Shown here: positions 29,669-41,829 of the stretch, piece by piece
Layout: each line of letters opens with the position of its first letter
Position numbering within the stretch: the first letter of the stretch is position 1
From: Pinguiococcus pyrenoidosus
Taxonomy: Eukaryota; Sar; Pinguiophyceae; Pinguiochrysidales; Pinguiochrysidaceae
Reading direction: 5' to 3'
Assembly (NCBI GenBank): GCA_019677205.1
Contig: JAAMXY010000296.1
Coordinates: forward strand, 1 to 52,559
DNA length: 52,559 nucleotides
The notes under the pieces: model-generated
Database searches by the model: none
Told to the model about the DNA's origin: nothing
Seen by the model: only the letters and a program-made list of their open reading frames with translations
Made by a program: the position numbers and the translations under genes

Positions 29669-30292
29669 ATGCCTGGCCAGAAGCAGCGCAGCCGCCTGAT
29701 CCAGTACGTGAACCATGAGCTGGCGGTGACGCTCTGGGACGGCCGGGTCGTCACGGGAATCCTCTTGGCCTTCGACCGCCACATGAACTTGGTGCTCCGC
29801 AACGCCATCGAGCGCCGCGACAAGAGCGCCAAAGAGCTGCAGAAGGACGCCGAGGACAACGACGAGGGCGACGGGGACGAAGAGGCCGTCGAGCGAGTGG
29901 CCGTCCGAGAGCTGGGCATGACAATCCTGCGGGGAGACATCATCGAGTCGATGCGAGTGGGGAGAGAGCAGCCCAAGCAGCCCAAGACGTCCATTCCAGA
30001 GGAGATCAAGGAGCAGCGCAAGAAGTTCCACATCGAGCAGATGAAGAAGGCCGGCCTGGCGATGCCCCCAGGCCTCTTCCCGCCGCCCATGGCCCCCATG
30101 GCCCGCCCAGGCTTCGCTCCGCCGCCGATGCCGGGCCGCTTCGCCCCGCCAGCGATGCCGGGAATGCCGCGGCCGGGGGCCTTGCCTGTGGGGATGATGC
30201 CTCCTGGCGCGCCGGTGCCCGGGGCCGTTCCACCCGGAGCGGCGCTGCCTGGAGGCCTTCCGGGGCGGCCGCCCATGCCGGAAGGGCGGTAG
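29669..30292 (+). CDS. SNRPB: Spliceosomal Sm protein B/B' (SmB)
   Basis: 207 residues, single exon. It is a core subunit of the heptameric Sm ring on U1, U2, U4 and U5 snRNAs. Sm motif 1 is at about 10-48 (LIQYVNHELAVTLWDGRVV, AFDRHMNLVL) and Sm motif 2 at about 76-96 (ELGMTILRGDIIESM). Between them is an acidic insertion longer than usual. The Pro/Gly/Met-rich tail (MPGMPRPGALPVGMMPPGA) is typical of SmB/B'. The in-frame codons before ATG 29669 lack a start codon of their own. Confidence 0.93.
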   Translation: MPGQKQRSRLIQYVNHELAVTLWDGRVVTGILLAFDRHMNLVLRNAIERRDKSAKELQKDAEDNDEGDGDEEAVERVAVRELGMTILRGDIIESMRVGREQPKQPKTSIPEEIKEQRKKFHIEQMKKAGLAMPPGLFPPPMAPMARPGFAPPPMPGRFAPPAMPGMPRPGALPVGMMPPGAPVPGAVPPGAALPGGLPGRPPMPEGR

Positions 30293-30324
30293 AACGAGGA
30301 GGGAAAGCCCTCGAGGGTATGTTA

Positions 30325-30357
30325 GGTTCGGTTCGGTTCGGTTCGGTTCGGTTCGGT
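30325..30357 (+). repeat. Pentanucleotide tandem repeat (GGTTC)n at a convergent junction
   Basis: Six uninterrupted copies of GGTTC just downstream of the SmB stop, between SmB and CFAP47. Confidence 0.9.
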
Positions 30358-30464
30358 GTGGCTGCTGCGCCTTCGTGGCGAAGCCCTCATGGCTTCGGCT
30401 GTGCGCAACGGGCACGGAAAGAGGCGCGCTCGTGGCTGTGCACGGTGTAGAGAAGGTAGTGGTG

Positions 30465-33400
30465 TTATCGTTGTCTTCCGCCGCTCTTCTTGTGCTTCCC
30501 AAGCCTGCTGGCGACTTCCCTGTCAAGCCGGGTGTTCACTTTCCCCTGTACGTTCTGCGGCTTCTGATACTCTGGCGGCATGCCGCGCACCTCGTAGCTG
30601 TAGATCTGCTCTTCCGTCTCGACGATGAGACGAGCCCGTTCGCGCTTGCCATACTCCGTCGGCTTGTACGTGATGGTGAAGAGCTCGCCCCCCGAAGAGA
30701 CGTTGCCCTGGTCGTCCTGCGCAGCAGAGGGAGGTGGCAGCACACCTCTCTCGGGGCTCACGAAGAAGGAGTCGCCGGAGTCGATGGTGAAGTACGCCTC
30801 AAACGCGGCGTAGTTGCTCCCAGGGGAGTGGAGCGGGAACTGGACGACGGACGTCTGGCCGGGGGATCCCTCGATGAAGATCTCGTCGTCGGGCATCGGC
30901 TCGTCCGCCTCGAGGCGCAGCGGAAAGCGCCAGCGCCCACCGCCGCGCTCTCGCGTCGCGATCAGCTCTGCGGAGTCGAAGAACATCTTCATCGGCGAGA
31001 ACGTGTACGACCAGGTCAACAGGTCCGACGGCTCCGTGACGGTGTCGTTGATGGGCTGCAGCACGATGCTGGATTCCATCATCTTGAGCCGCTTCTCGTC
31101 GCCAGAGCCCTCTCCGAACTCGACGTGCAGCGAGAAGCGCTCTTCGCCGACAACGTTCGCGAGCCCCTCCAGCGGTAGCTCCAAGGTTCCCTTGACGACC
31201 TCCTTCGCGAGGCAGATGATCTTGATGATCCGGCCCGACTCCGCCGCCTCCGCCAGGCCCCGGATCGGATAGATCCAGGTGAGATGAAGGGGCCCCAGCG
31301 AGCCGCGGACCTCGACATGGCACCTGCGCTCCTCGATGATCTGGGGGATGAAGCTCAGCGGAATCTGCATGGTGGAAAACGGCGGCAGCACCGTGTGGCC
31401 TTCCTTGCGACGCAGCAGACTGAAGACAGGAATGCCCGGCTCGGAGTCGTCGGCCGTCCGCGCGTCACTAGCATTGTCGCGATCTTCTCGCAGATGGATG
31501 TCCAGCATCAGGTGCTGCGGGAAGGGGTTGCGGAAGGCGAACATGATGCTGATGCCGTCGCCACCGACGCTAGCCGTGATGAGCTGCTCGGGCATGACGG
31601 CTGGCATCTCTCCCACGCCCAACGCGTGGTAGATCCAGTTCCCCGCTCGTGGATGGCTCAGGGTGATCGTCGCTGCCTCCTCCTGACCGATGCTGCTCGG
31701 GCGGTACGTCAGCTTCAGCGGTGCGCTGCCCAGGGCAGGCACCGCGATGACCTTGGAGGGAGACTCAAAGTTCTGCTCGTTGCTCGACGCGAACTTCAGC
31801 ACCACTTCCTGGTCGAGCGGATTCTCCACCATGACTTCGCGCACGCACACGCCGCCCACCGGTGCGGAGAACTGTGGCAGCGTGACGGGCGGCGCCTCGC
31901 TGCTCTTCAGCGTGAGCTTGTACCATATCTCCCCGACGGCATCATGTGAGAACACGACGGAGCCGGTCACCGCCTGCGGGAAGGCCTTCAAGGGGCAGAA
32001 GTACAAGGTGTACGGCGCCGTGGCGCCCTTGGCCACGGCGAAGGCCTCGTCGCCAAGCAAGCCAGAGCCCGACATCTGGACTTGGAACGTGAGGTCCTCC
32101 TGCAGCGGGTTGGTGATCTCGATGTCCACAGCGGCGACCTTTCGCACCTCCGACTCCAACGTGAGCGTCCCCTCCGCCTTCGGTGCCCCCGCGTGCACTT
32201 CGAGGGTGTACCAGAGATATTGGCCGCTCTCTGGCGTGAAGGTCACACTACCCGTGTACGCGCCGCCCAGCTGCGGACAGACGGTGAGGGTGTAGTTGAC
32301 CTCCGCCTTGGGTCCGACCTTGACCTCTGGAAGCCCCGTCGCGTACGGCAGGTCGGACTCGACGCGGAAGGTCTGCTCTTTCTTCGTGTAGTTCTTCACC
32401 CGTAGGCTGTGCTTCAGGCTGTCGCGAGCGTTGCAGTTCAGCACGGCGTGGCTCTCTGCCAAGGGCTCCTGCCCGACGCCGGTAAGCTCGTAGCCGAGTT
32501 CGTCGCCTGTTTCCGGATTCTTCAGGCTCAACTTGCCCGTCACCGTCTCCGCCCAGGCCGGCGTGTAGCAGAGTTCCAGCTCCGCCGCCGAGTGAGACGC
32601 CACCTTGAGCGACGGCAGGCACGAGAACGCCGGCGTGGTCTGGGTGATGCTGGCCACGAGGTTCCAGTCGTGTTCGCTCTTGTTCACGATGGGAACCGTC
32701 TGCTTGATGGTCTCTCTCGCCGGCGCGGTGAATTCCAGCTTCGTCACCGGCGGCTGATCCTCCACCACCGCACTAAAATCCACGATGCGGTAGTCCGGCG
32801 TCGGCCCGAACTTGTACAGGATGAGCCGCGTGGGGTACCTTCCCGCTTCCTTGGGGAAGAACGTCATTCTTGCGCTGTTCACCGCCGTCGCTGCCGCCTC
32901 GGCGGCCGTCAGCGCGACCTTCTTGTACTGCGGGTGCTTGCTGTTGGTGGCGCTCTGGAAGAACTCGGCGAACATCGCCACCTGCTCCGGCGCGTTGTAG
33001 AACGGAGAGTCGAAAAGGCAGGCGTAGGGCACCGGCTCCGCTTGGCCGTCCAGCAGCTCCAGCAGCGCCGCGCGGTACTTCGTCCGCTGCGCCGGACCGA
33101 TGCGATCCAGCAGCACGCTGCACGCACGCTCGAACTGAGGATTGCGATTTGGTAGGCGAATGGACCGCACAATGGGCGGCGCCTCCTCAACCAGATCGAC
33201 GCGCAGCTTCAGCGCGTCCAGCGGCTTCGGTAGCGTGGCCGTGAGCACCACTTCGTAGCTCAACTCGCCTTGTTCAGGATCCAGGAGAATGACATGGCAG
33301 CGGTAGACGCCGGGCGCGAACGCCAGCACGCTGAGTGGAATGGCGGCCGACCCATTCGCGCTGATCTTGAGGTTCTCCAAAGGCGTCCAGAAGGGCTTCG

Positions 33401-36400
33401 CGAGCATCTTCGAGACGTCCGTCTTCGCCGCGAAGAGCTCGGCGTCGGCCTCGGGCGTCATCTCCAGCTCGTACTTGAACGGCAACTTCTGCGGCGCGAG
33501 GCTGGGCGCCGCGGACATGGCGGCGCTCTTCCGCTGGGCGCTTCTCCGGGACTTGGTCGATCCCTTGTCTTGCTTGGCACGGTGCTTGCCGGCCAGGTGG
33601 AAGACCGTGTCGTCGTCAAGCGGCTCGAGCATCGTTTGCTCCACCACGACGCCGAAGTCACCGGGCTTGTCGAAGTGGCTCTCGACGCTCAGGTGCAGCG
33701 CGAGAGGATCGTAGATGGGCGTCTTGGCCTGGATAGTCTTGACAGGTCGGCGGCCAGATACGCGGGAGCGCAGCAGGAACACCATGGTGGGAGCGCCGCC
33801 CGGGGCGCTAGCCCAGAAGGTCAGGCGGCCCCACTGCGTCTTGGAGAAGCGCGGCTGCACGGCCACGGCGAACTGTACGCTGCTCTTGGCGGAGATGCTA
33901 ACTTGTGCGTCTTCGCCGCCGGGGAGACAAAAGTCTCGACAGCCTTCCAAGCAAACGTCAAAGTGCGACGCTCTGGAGCTTGCGTTCTGCAGCTCCAGCA
34001 GCTTCTCGCAGGTGTCGCCCAGCGTGGCGTCGAACTCGATGGTCTGCTTGGGTACCAGGCTGGGCAGGTGGAAGAAAAGCTGGAGACACAGCAGCAACAT
34101 GGCACGCGCGCTGGCGCCGCGCAGATCCTCCTCCGTCAAGCCCATGTCCATGCGTATCTGGCGAAGCGCTCTCAGGAGTCGAAACAGGTTCTTGCGCACG
34201 CCTTCGGGCGTTTTCAGGTCCGCCTCGTTGCTGAGGGGAACGAACCCGTCCAGCGGCGCCTCGCCACCGACGATATCTGGTACTTCGTCGTTGCCGTCGT
34301 CGTCGTCGCGGCGCCCGGCGGACAACGGCTTTCGCGTTGGATCCGCGGCGGGACCGCCCAGCGTCGGCATGTAGCTATGGAGCGCATGGCAGAAGGCGGC
34401 GCCGTCCTTGAGCGCCTCGTCGAAGTTGCTAAGACGCCGGAGTTGCGGCGTGGCGTGCGACTCCAGCCACCGCAGCAGCGTCTGCTCTCCCGAGGTGTAC
34501 ACGTTGGAATCAAGCGCCTTGGCGCCCTTCTTTGCTTGGCCTCGAGCGGCTTTGGGCAGCGTTGCCCGAGGCAGCACGAAGACACGGATGCCTTGGAACA
34601 AGACCGTCGCCCAGGCCTCCCGGCAACGCTGCGGCCACTGGGCTTTCCACTTCTCTCGATTCTGGCGCGCCTGTGCCGGCGTCACACGGCTCTGCGAGGC
34701 GTCGCCCAGCTCGTTGGCGATCACATGCTCTTCCTCGGGCAGCAAGTCCTCGGCGCGAAGGTGATTGAGTAGAGCGCCGTGCTCCTTGAGGAAGCGCAGC
34801 ATCGCGGAGTAGCCCTGCGTCAGCCCCTGCGCTCTCTCGACCGGCGACAACGTCGCCGTCTTGCTGAAGCGGCCAGGCACCGTGCGGCCGCACATCTGCT
34901 CCAGGAGCTCAAAGCCCACCCTACCGTCACTCTGGAGGATGTCGTCTGGCAGCGTCGAGAGCGGCGTCGCCAGGCTGGCGTTGGCGTTCAGAAACCGCGT
35001 TAGCATCCGCAGCTCCTGGTCGCTCACCTTGTCTGCCACCAGCTCCGGCTCGACGCCCAGGTCCTCCACCTGCGCGCTGAGCTCTCCCACGCTCTGCAGA
35101 ACCGGCTTGACAATGTTGCGGATGCTGCGCGAGCGGCTCTCTCGGTCACGGCTCTCTCGTTCACTGGCGAGAGAGCCGTCGGGCGGGCGGAGATTGGCTT
35201 TCCGACCTTCCTCCAGCTGGTCCCGCACGCTCTCGTGCGCCAGCACCACGGGTTCGTCGCCTCTCGCCACATAGGCGAAGCTAGGATCAGAAGTGGCGCA
35301 GTAGGCATTCAGGAAGGGTTGGATGCTGAGCACACAGTTGTCCACAACGCCCTGGAAAGGCACGCCGAAGCGGCTGCCGTCGGCGTCGAAGAATTCCATC
35401 TCCGACGCGAAGGACAAGGGCACGCTGGACTGGGTCTCCAGCACCACTGGGATCTCGGTCTCCGCCGCGCTTAGGACGTTGCCGTTCGGAAACTTCACCT
35501 GAACATCCAGCGGACATGTCAGCGGCAGGCGGTGCAGCACCTCGATGTGCTCGAAGCCCTCGTTGCGGATCTTCAACAAGGCACGGGTTGGGACATCCAG
35601 CGGCGCCGGCGGGAAACTAACGACGTCGCGGTCGAAGGTCAGTCGCGGGAACACGCCGGAGCCCTGCAACGCCAGCGTCAAGTATGGGCGCGAGCTGCGC
35701 TTGTGGCCCGATACGTGAATCGGTAGGCATGCGCTATAGTCTTCGTTGCCGTCGGGGTTGAACGTCACCCTCACGCTGACACCATCGCCCGGCGCCAGGT
35801 TGGCGATCCGGGGCGACACATAGAACACGTTGCTGCCGTTGCTGGCCACCTGGGTCCCGGCCAGCTGCGGCTGCGACTCGGCCACCAGCGCCGAGTCGTC
35901 CAGGCGCCAGCTGACGCCGGCGTCCGAGCGGTTGGTGAAGCGGATCTCCTTGGTGTAGGGACGGCGCATGTTGGGGTCGCGACTCACGACTTTGTCGCCG
36001 AATGACAGACTTAAGCTGCTGACGTCTAGTACCGATTCGACGCCACCTGCGATGATCTGCTGCTTCACCACCGGCGCGCCGGGCACGCCCTTGAGGTTCA
36101 CGGGTAACATGAAGTCGTGCTTGGCTGGGCTGCTCGGCGCGAAGGTCAAGAAGACGGGGAGGGAGTCGCCGGCCTTGAGGTAGATGCGCCACTTTCTCGG
36201 TCGCCCGTCGCTGCCTCGAGCCTCGCGATCCGGTATGCACGAGCTGCTCTCGGCGTCGTCCTTGGCGCCGCCCTGGAGACTCAGCACGGCGTCTTGGAGG
36301 GGGAAGCCAGCCAGCGGCGGCGTTGATGTGCAGTGGAAGTCGGCGTGCTGGCTCAGGTCCAACACCAGCGTGGTGGAAATGTCGCCGGCGTTCTTGAAGG

Positions 36401-39400
36401 TTATCTCCTGGGTGTAGTGCGTCCCGATCGTGGTGACATCGAAGTCGAGCGCGGTGCTCTCGTCGTTGACGATGGACACGTCGGGTACGATAATCTGGCC
36501 GTCGATGGGACACTTCAGCGCGGCACCGCCACGGACGTTCACGACCACGGCGGCGGAGTCCTTGAGCTCCATGGGCGTGGTGGACATCAGAGTGACGTCG
36601 AGCTTCTGGCTGTCGCCCGGCGGAATGCGCATGCGCGCCGGCTCCACTTGTAACAGGGGGTTGTCCACCGTCGCGAAGGCCACCGCAGGGACCTTGCTGA
36701 CGTTCTTGATGGTCAACTGACGCTTCCGCTCCGTACCGACCGACGTCACGTCGAAGCTGAGCAGCTTCTCGCTGAGCACGCACTTCACGTCGGGCAAGAC
36801 GCCTTCCACCTGGAGGCGCCGCTCTTCGCCGCCCGGGACGTGGAGCACCAGCTCTTCTGTCTTGCGGCAGCCGGGCAGCGGTTCCCACGTCACGTCAACG
36901 AAGGTGTCCCCGTACGCGTCGATAACGCCCGACTCCGGCGTGACGCGGAAGGCACCGGCAGCCGCCCAGAAGAACTCAGCGCTTGCGTTGCCCGGGTTGG
37001 CCAGCTTCACCCGGGCGGTCACGCTGGTTTCCATCGACTCCTCGGCGAAGCTCAGCTCGAGGCGCGGCGGCGTGATCTGCAACTCGATGGGCACCACCTC
37101 GGCCACCACGGTGACCTTCATGGCGTGACGGTCGTTGATGACCCAATTGAAGTAGCGGCGGTACTGCTGCACCGTGGCGCAGCAGAAGCGCATGTCGAAG
37201 CCCGCCACGCCGCCGGCCGGCACCACTTGGCTCGCCGGGCCGCTCTGCTGCAGTTCCGGCTCCAGCGGCGCCTCCAGAGTGATCAGCACGCACTTGTCCA
37301 GGTCGTTGGTCACGGCGAAGTTCTTGGTGGAGACGGAGCCGAAGCAGACCCTTCCGAAGTCCAGCACCTTGTGGGACGCCTTGACCGACAGCAGCGCCTC
37401 GGCGCTTAGGTCCTTGGTACAGTCTCGGACCTCGGCCTGCGTCGTAGGCCTCTCCTTGAACTTCTTGAGGGTCAGCTTGTTCTCGTCGAATGGAATCTTA
37501 GCGCGCGTTCCACCCACGCCGGCCTTGAGGTCCGTGCGGAACTCCACCTCCATCTCCGGCAAGGCCGGCATCGGCTCTCGCAAGCCGCGCTCCATCCCCA
37601 GGTCCACGCCGAAGGGGTCGGAGGTATCGTAGCCGCCCAGACTCTCTCTGTGCTTGCGCAGGGCGCGCTGCTTCGCCGCTGACCTCTTGTTGTAGTTGTC
37701 CAGGAGATACTGGTCGTAGCGGCGCTTGTGGGCCGCGCGACGCTCCAGGTCCTGGATGCTCATGGTATAGTGCGATGCGTGGTCGTGGTCGGTGTCGTTC
37801 TGGTCGCCGACGCTCTCATCCCAGGAGAGGCACTGGTTCAGATCCACCGTTTGCCACGCCCGCGGACGCTGCCAGTCCTTGGCGTCATCAGGCTTTCGGT
37901 TCTTGTGCATGCCGCCGGGTATGGACTCGACGAACTTGTAGTCAGGCTTGAAGTCGGCGGGTGTCGCCGTGGTGCCTCCTACCTTGGGTTCCTTCGGACC
38001 CAGCACGTCTGCGCTGGCCAGGAGCCGCATGGGGCATGAGGCGACGCCGCCCTCCAGCTCCAGGTTGAGGATGCGCTTGAAGCTGCCCAGCTGCGACGGG
38101 CAGAAGCTCACCACCAGCGGCAGGCTCTCTTTCGGCATCAGCATCCCTTTCTCCGGCGTGACCAAAAAGTTGGCGACGCGCTGGAAGCGGAACCGCATCG
38201 GCACGATGCAATCGCTGTGGAGCTTTGCGAGGACGTCCTTGCGTCCGTGGACGGCGGCGTTGCCGAAGCGCACGACTTTGTGACTCAAGCTCGCCTTCGC
38301 CAGGATGGCCCGCCCAGTGGTTCGAAGCGTCAGCGTCTGGTTCAGATCGGGGCAGTCGATGCGGACGTTCACGGCAAAGTGGCGCCGCGGCACCAGCGCC
38401 ACGTTGGAGACGTCGGCTGAGAACCCCGACTGGACGGAAGGAACCTGCGGCGCGAAGGTGAACGTGATCACGAGGCTGTCGTTGGCGCCGATCAGACCCT
38501 GCGCGGGATGCGCGGTGACAGCAGACTTCACGAGCGTCTGGCTCCGGGCGTTCTCGTCGTCCTGCTCCTGAAGGATTGCGATGGCCGCGAGGGCCTGTGC
38601 GCCCAGGTCCCCATCAGCAGCGTACTCCTGTCGATTCAGCCCGTCGGCAGCTTGGCCGTCCAGCTCCAGCGCAATGCTGTAGGCCAGCGGCGACGGCCCC
38701 TGATTCACGAGCAGGCCGGTGAAGGCCTTCTCCTTCTGGAAGAACAGGTCGCCGAAGGAGATCTGATTCAGCGTGGCCGAGCGGTCCATCGTGAGCAGCT
38801 CCAAACGGTGCTCGACAACCTGGGCGTTGATGTCGAGGAGCTGCTCGGGCTGATTCTCAGACTGGACTTTCGCAAGGCACCGAAAGGCTCCGAGGTTCTC
38901 AGCGGTGTAGTCGATGACCAGGTCGACGCTGTCCGACAGCGCTCCCTCTTCCCTCGAGCCCCCATCATCTTGCGCACCGCTCTCTGGCAGGTTCCTACCC
39001 GGCGCCAGCTTCCCTTCCCGCGGAAAGATTCTGATCGGCAGCTTCTCATCAAAGTCTATCCGGAAAGCAGCTGCCAAGACGCCCGTGTTCCTCAGCCGCA
39101 CGCTCAGCTGCTTGGAGCTGCCCTTCGTAAGCACGCCAAGATTCGCGAAGGACTCGAACTGCAGCTCTGGCGCAGGCCGGAGCGCCAGCAGGGGCACAGA
39201 GACCATATCCTCATCGCTCGAGACCACGATCGAGTCCCTGGCACGAGAACGTGCATGGTATGAGCCATCGCAGCGCCAGCTCCTATGCTGCTTGTGCCTC
39301 CTGTCAGATCCCAACGCACCTCAGCTCCGAGAAGTCCGCGCCTTCCGGCACGCAAAACTCCACTTCTGCTGCCACGTCCAGTCCTGGCGCCACCGCACCG

Positions 39401-39600
39401 GCCGGGGTGTACTTGAGCGTGAAGGCCCGGCTCTGAGGAGCCTTCATGCGGATGCGGGTGGCGCGGAGGCCGGTGTTCCTGACGCGGAAGCTGGCCACGT
39501 ACAGCTCGTCAGGCAGCACATCCACGAACTTCACCGCCGGAAGCCCGTCCACGCCATGCACCACCAGCCGCGGCATCTCTGCCGCCTGGTTGAGCGCCAT
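30465..39600 (-). CDS. CFAP47: Cilia- and flagella-associated protein 47 (CFAP47), 2 exons
   Basis: Exon 1 is 39600-39320 and exon 2 is 39237-30465, joined as GAG CTG AG / G GAC TCG across an 82-base GT-AG intron, giving about 3,017 residues. An upstream in-frame ATG at 39675 would add 25. The protein is a string of ASH/MSP-type immunoglobulin-like domains with recurring patterns such as LSVRLRNTG, ITIKNVSKVPAVAF, EITFKNAG and RVKNYTKKEQTF. A calponin-homology domain with inserts lies at about 1620-1820 (EAWATVLFQGIRVFVLP to AMLLLCLQLFFHLPSL). ASH arrays plus a central CH domain at this size fit CFAP47 better than HYDIN. It is linked to axonemal central-apparatus structure and sperm motility in animals. 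It shares a 303-base divergent promoter with CFAP52. Confidence 0.88.
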
Positions 39601-39903
39601 GCTGCTGCAGTCTGCGCGCGTCACCCGCAACGAGGGACAGAGGCGCAAGTACGGTTTCAAAGCGTTTTGGAACATTCTGGTATTCGTCGCCTTGCTCCTG
39701 GTGCAGATTCGCTCGAATACGGGCTTTCAGCCGCCGCGTGATTGGACGGTTTCGATTTGCCGCCGTGGGATTGGACGGGACGAGGTTTGAATTGCTCGGA
39801 AGCTCGAGAGGGAAGCAGGCCCCCCTAAAACGCCGCTTTGGCTGCAGAGCGCCACCGCAGAGCTCGCATTGGCGAGGCTCTTGGAGACAAGTGGCCCTGC
39901 AGG
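39601..39903. promoter_or_regulatory. Shared CFAP47/CFAP52 divergent promoter
   Basis: 303 bases (228 if CFAP47 starts at 39675) separate two ciliary start codons. It holds a CCAAT pair at 39741-39774, followed by GAGGTTTGAATTGC. Confidence 0.65.
39741..39774 (-). promoter_or_regulatory. Paired CCAAT boxes, 29 bp start to start
   Basis: ATTGGACGG at 39741 and ATTGGACGGG at 39770. The context is also duplicated (GTG/GGG-ATTGGACGG), so the spaced pair may have arisen by local duplication. Confidence 0.65.
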
Positions 39904-41829
39904 ATGCCCGATTCCGCGAAAGGCGGCGCGTCGGCGCCGGCGGATGCTGCCATGGACGAAGTGGTGGAGTTGGAGCACTGCATCGGCTTCAACGCCATGC
40001 GGCAGGGCCTCTTCTACCACCCTGGAGGCGAGCACTACGTGTACAGCGCCGGCGCTAGCGTGGTGATCGCGTCCTTCCACGACCCGCACGACCAGAAATT
40101 CCTGCACGGCCACGACGACTGCGTCAGCGCTTTGGCGGTCTCGAAGGCGGGCACCTGGATTGCCAGCGGCCAGCACGGAGAGAACTCGGACGTCGCGGTC
40201 TGGTCGTTCGCCAGCAGGAAGCTGGTCTATCGCCTCGAGGAGCACGACTACGGGATTGCGAGCCTCGCCTTCAGCGACGACGAGAAGCTGCTTTGTACCT
40301 GCGGAATCGCGGAGGACGGCAAGATCATCCTCTGGGACCTGTGCAACGGGCACATCGTGACCAGCATGGGCGCCAACCCCAAGAGCATCAACGTGTCCCT
40401 TTTCGGAGGCTTTGCCAGAAACATCAAGCGACGAGAGACGGAGAACTATCAGCTCTTCACTGCGGGAGACAAGATGGTCATGTGGTCGATCAATCCCTAT
40501 TCGGGACACGTCGAGGGCCAGACCATTGCGGCGGAGGGACGCGTGAGCCTGGTTCGGGAGATCAGCCACGCTGTATTCTCCGACGACCTGGAGTGGGTCT
40601 ACTGCGCGACCTCGACGGGCGACTTCCTGGTGGTCCGCGTGGCGGATCTGAGGATTGTTCGCCAGGTAGGAACCGCTCGCCTCGGCCTGCAGTCCATCCT
40701 GTCCTGGCCAGGAGGGGTCGTCACCGGAGCCGGTGACGGGACCATCTCCGCATACGACCGCAAGTTGGACCTAGTTGGAAGCCGGAAGATCCACGGCGGT
40801 GTGTTCAGCTTGAGCTTTAGCGCGGACAGCACGGAGATTCTCGTGGGGGGCACCGAGGGGCACATCTACCGCCTTGGACAGGAAGCGCTGTCTCAGTACG
40901 GCAAGGTGGCCACCGAGATGACCGCCGAGGACGAGAACCTTCTTCTCCTGAACGTGAATCCCACCGGCCGTGTGCTCTGCGTGGCCTACGCGGCGGGGAG
41001 CAGCGATTTCTTCGCAACCGGTTCCTCGGACTCGTGGCTGAGGATATGGGACGCCAACGACTACAGCGTCGCTGTTCGCGTCGTCGTCCGCGACGCTGGG
41101 CTTGTGTCGTGCTTGGAGTACACCACCGACATGCTCATGTCCGGATGGGAGGACGGCGTCATTCGGAGCCATGACTCCTCCACGGGCGCGCCGCTCTGGC
41201 ACATTGACAATGCCCACCGAGGCGGCGTGTCCGCGTTGGCGCTGAGCCACAATGCGAGGTACATTATGAGCGGCGGGGAAGGCGGAGAAGTCCGCGTCTG
41301 GGAGCTGCGCTCGAGGGAGCTCGTGAGCCACATGAAGGAGCACTCGGCACGCGTCTCGAGCATCGCGATATTTGACGACGACGTGCATGCGTTGTCATGC
41401 TCTCGAGATCGGAATCTCTTCTGCTGGGACCTGCGGAACGAGAAGCGGATAACGTCCCACATGCAACGCATGGGCGGCCTCAACTGCATCGCCCTTCCTC
41501 CGGATCAGGCACGAATCTTCACGGTGGGGCAGGAGCGCCGCGTGACCATGTGGGACTTGCGGGAGAACAACGCGGTAGGTTGCCGCGAAGTCGGCGAGCC
41601 GAAGGACGAGGCGAAGACGATCGCGATGTCGCACTCTGGGAAGTACTTCGCCACCGGCGGTACGGGCAAGGTCGTGCGGATTTGGAAGAGAGAGTCCATG
41701 CAACCGCTGCAAACCTTGGTTCTGCATTCGGCAACGATCAATTGCCTGGTCTTCAGTCCCGACGATCGTCAGCTGGTGAGTTGTGGCGATGATGGCTGCA
41801 TCGCCATCCTGAACGTCTTCGACGTCTGA
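39904..41829 (+). CDS. CFAP52: CFAP52 (WDR16), axonemal WD40 protein
   Basis: 641 residues from the ATG at 39904; a shorter start at 39952 (MDEVVELEHCIGF) is also possible. It is close to the usual ~620-residue family length. Tandem WD40 repeats through the whole protein make two propellers. Family-typical stretches include FLHGHDDCVSALAVSKAG, WIASGQHGENSDVAVW, DEKLLCTCG, DGKIILWDL, FFATGSSDSWLRIWD and LVFSPDDRQLVSCGDDGCI. CFAP52 is a microtubule inner protein of ciliary doublets. It is a single exon, divergent from CFAP47, and ends tail-to-tail with ENO4. Confidence 0.92.
   Translation: MPDSAKGGASAPADAAMDEVVELEHCIGFNAMRQGLFYHPGGEHYVYSAGASVVIASFHDPHDQKFLHGHDDCVSALAVSKAGTWIASGQHGENSDVAVWSFASRKLVYRLEEHDYGIASLAFSDDEKLLCTCGIAEDGKIILWDLCNGHIVTSMGANPKSINVSLFGGFARNIKRRETENYQLFTAGDKMVMWSINPYSGHVEGQTIAAEGRVSLVREISHAVFSDDLEWVYCATSTGDFLVVRVADLRIVRQVGTARLGLQSILSWPGGVVTGAGDGTISAYDRKLDLVGSRKIHGGVFSLSFSADSTEILVGGTEGHIYRLGQEALSQYGKVATEMTAEDENLLLLNVNPTGRVLCVAYAAGSSDFFATGSSDSWLRIWDANDYSVAVRVVVRDAGLVSCLEYTTDMLMSGWEDGVIRSHDSSTGAPLWHIDNAHRGGVSALALSHNARYIMSGGEGGEVRVWELRSRELVSHMKEHSARVSSIAIFDDDVHALSCSRDRNLFCWDLRNEKRITSHMQRMGGLNCIALPPDQARIFTVGQERRVTMWDLRENNAVGCREVGEPKDEAKTIAMSHSGKYFATGGTGKVVRIWKRESMQPLQTLVLHSATINCLVFSPDDRQLVSCGDDGCIAILNVFDV

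Noticed and set aside
30465-39600. Giant ASH protein as HYDIN
   Set aside because: HYDIN is longer (about 5,000 residues) and lacks a mid-protein CH domain at this place. Size, N terminus and CH domain fit CFAP47.
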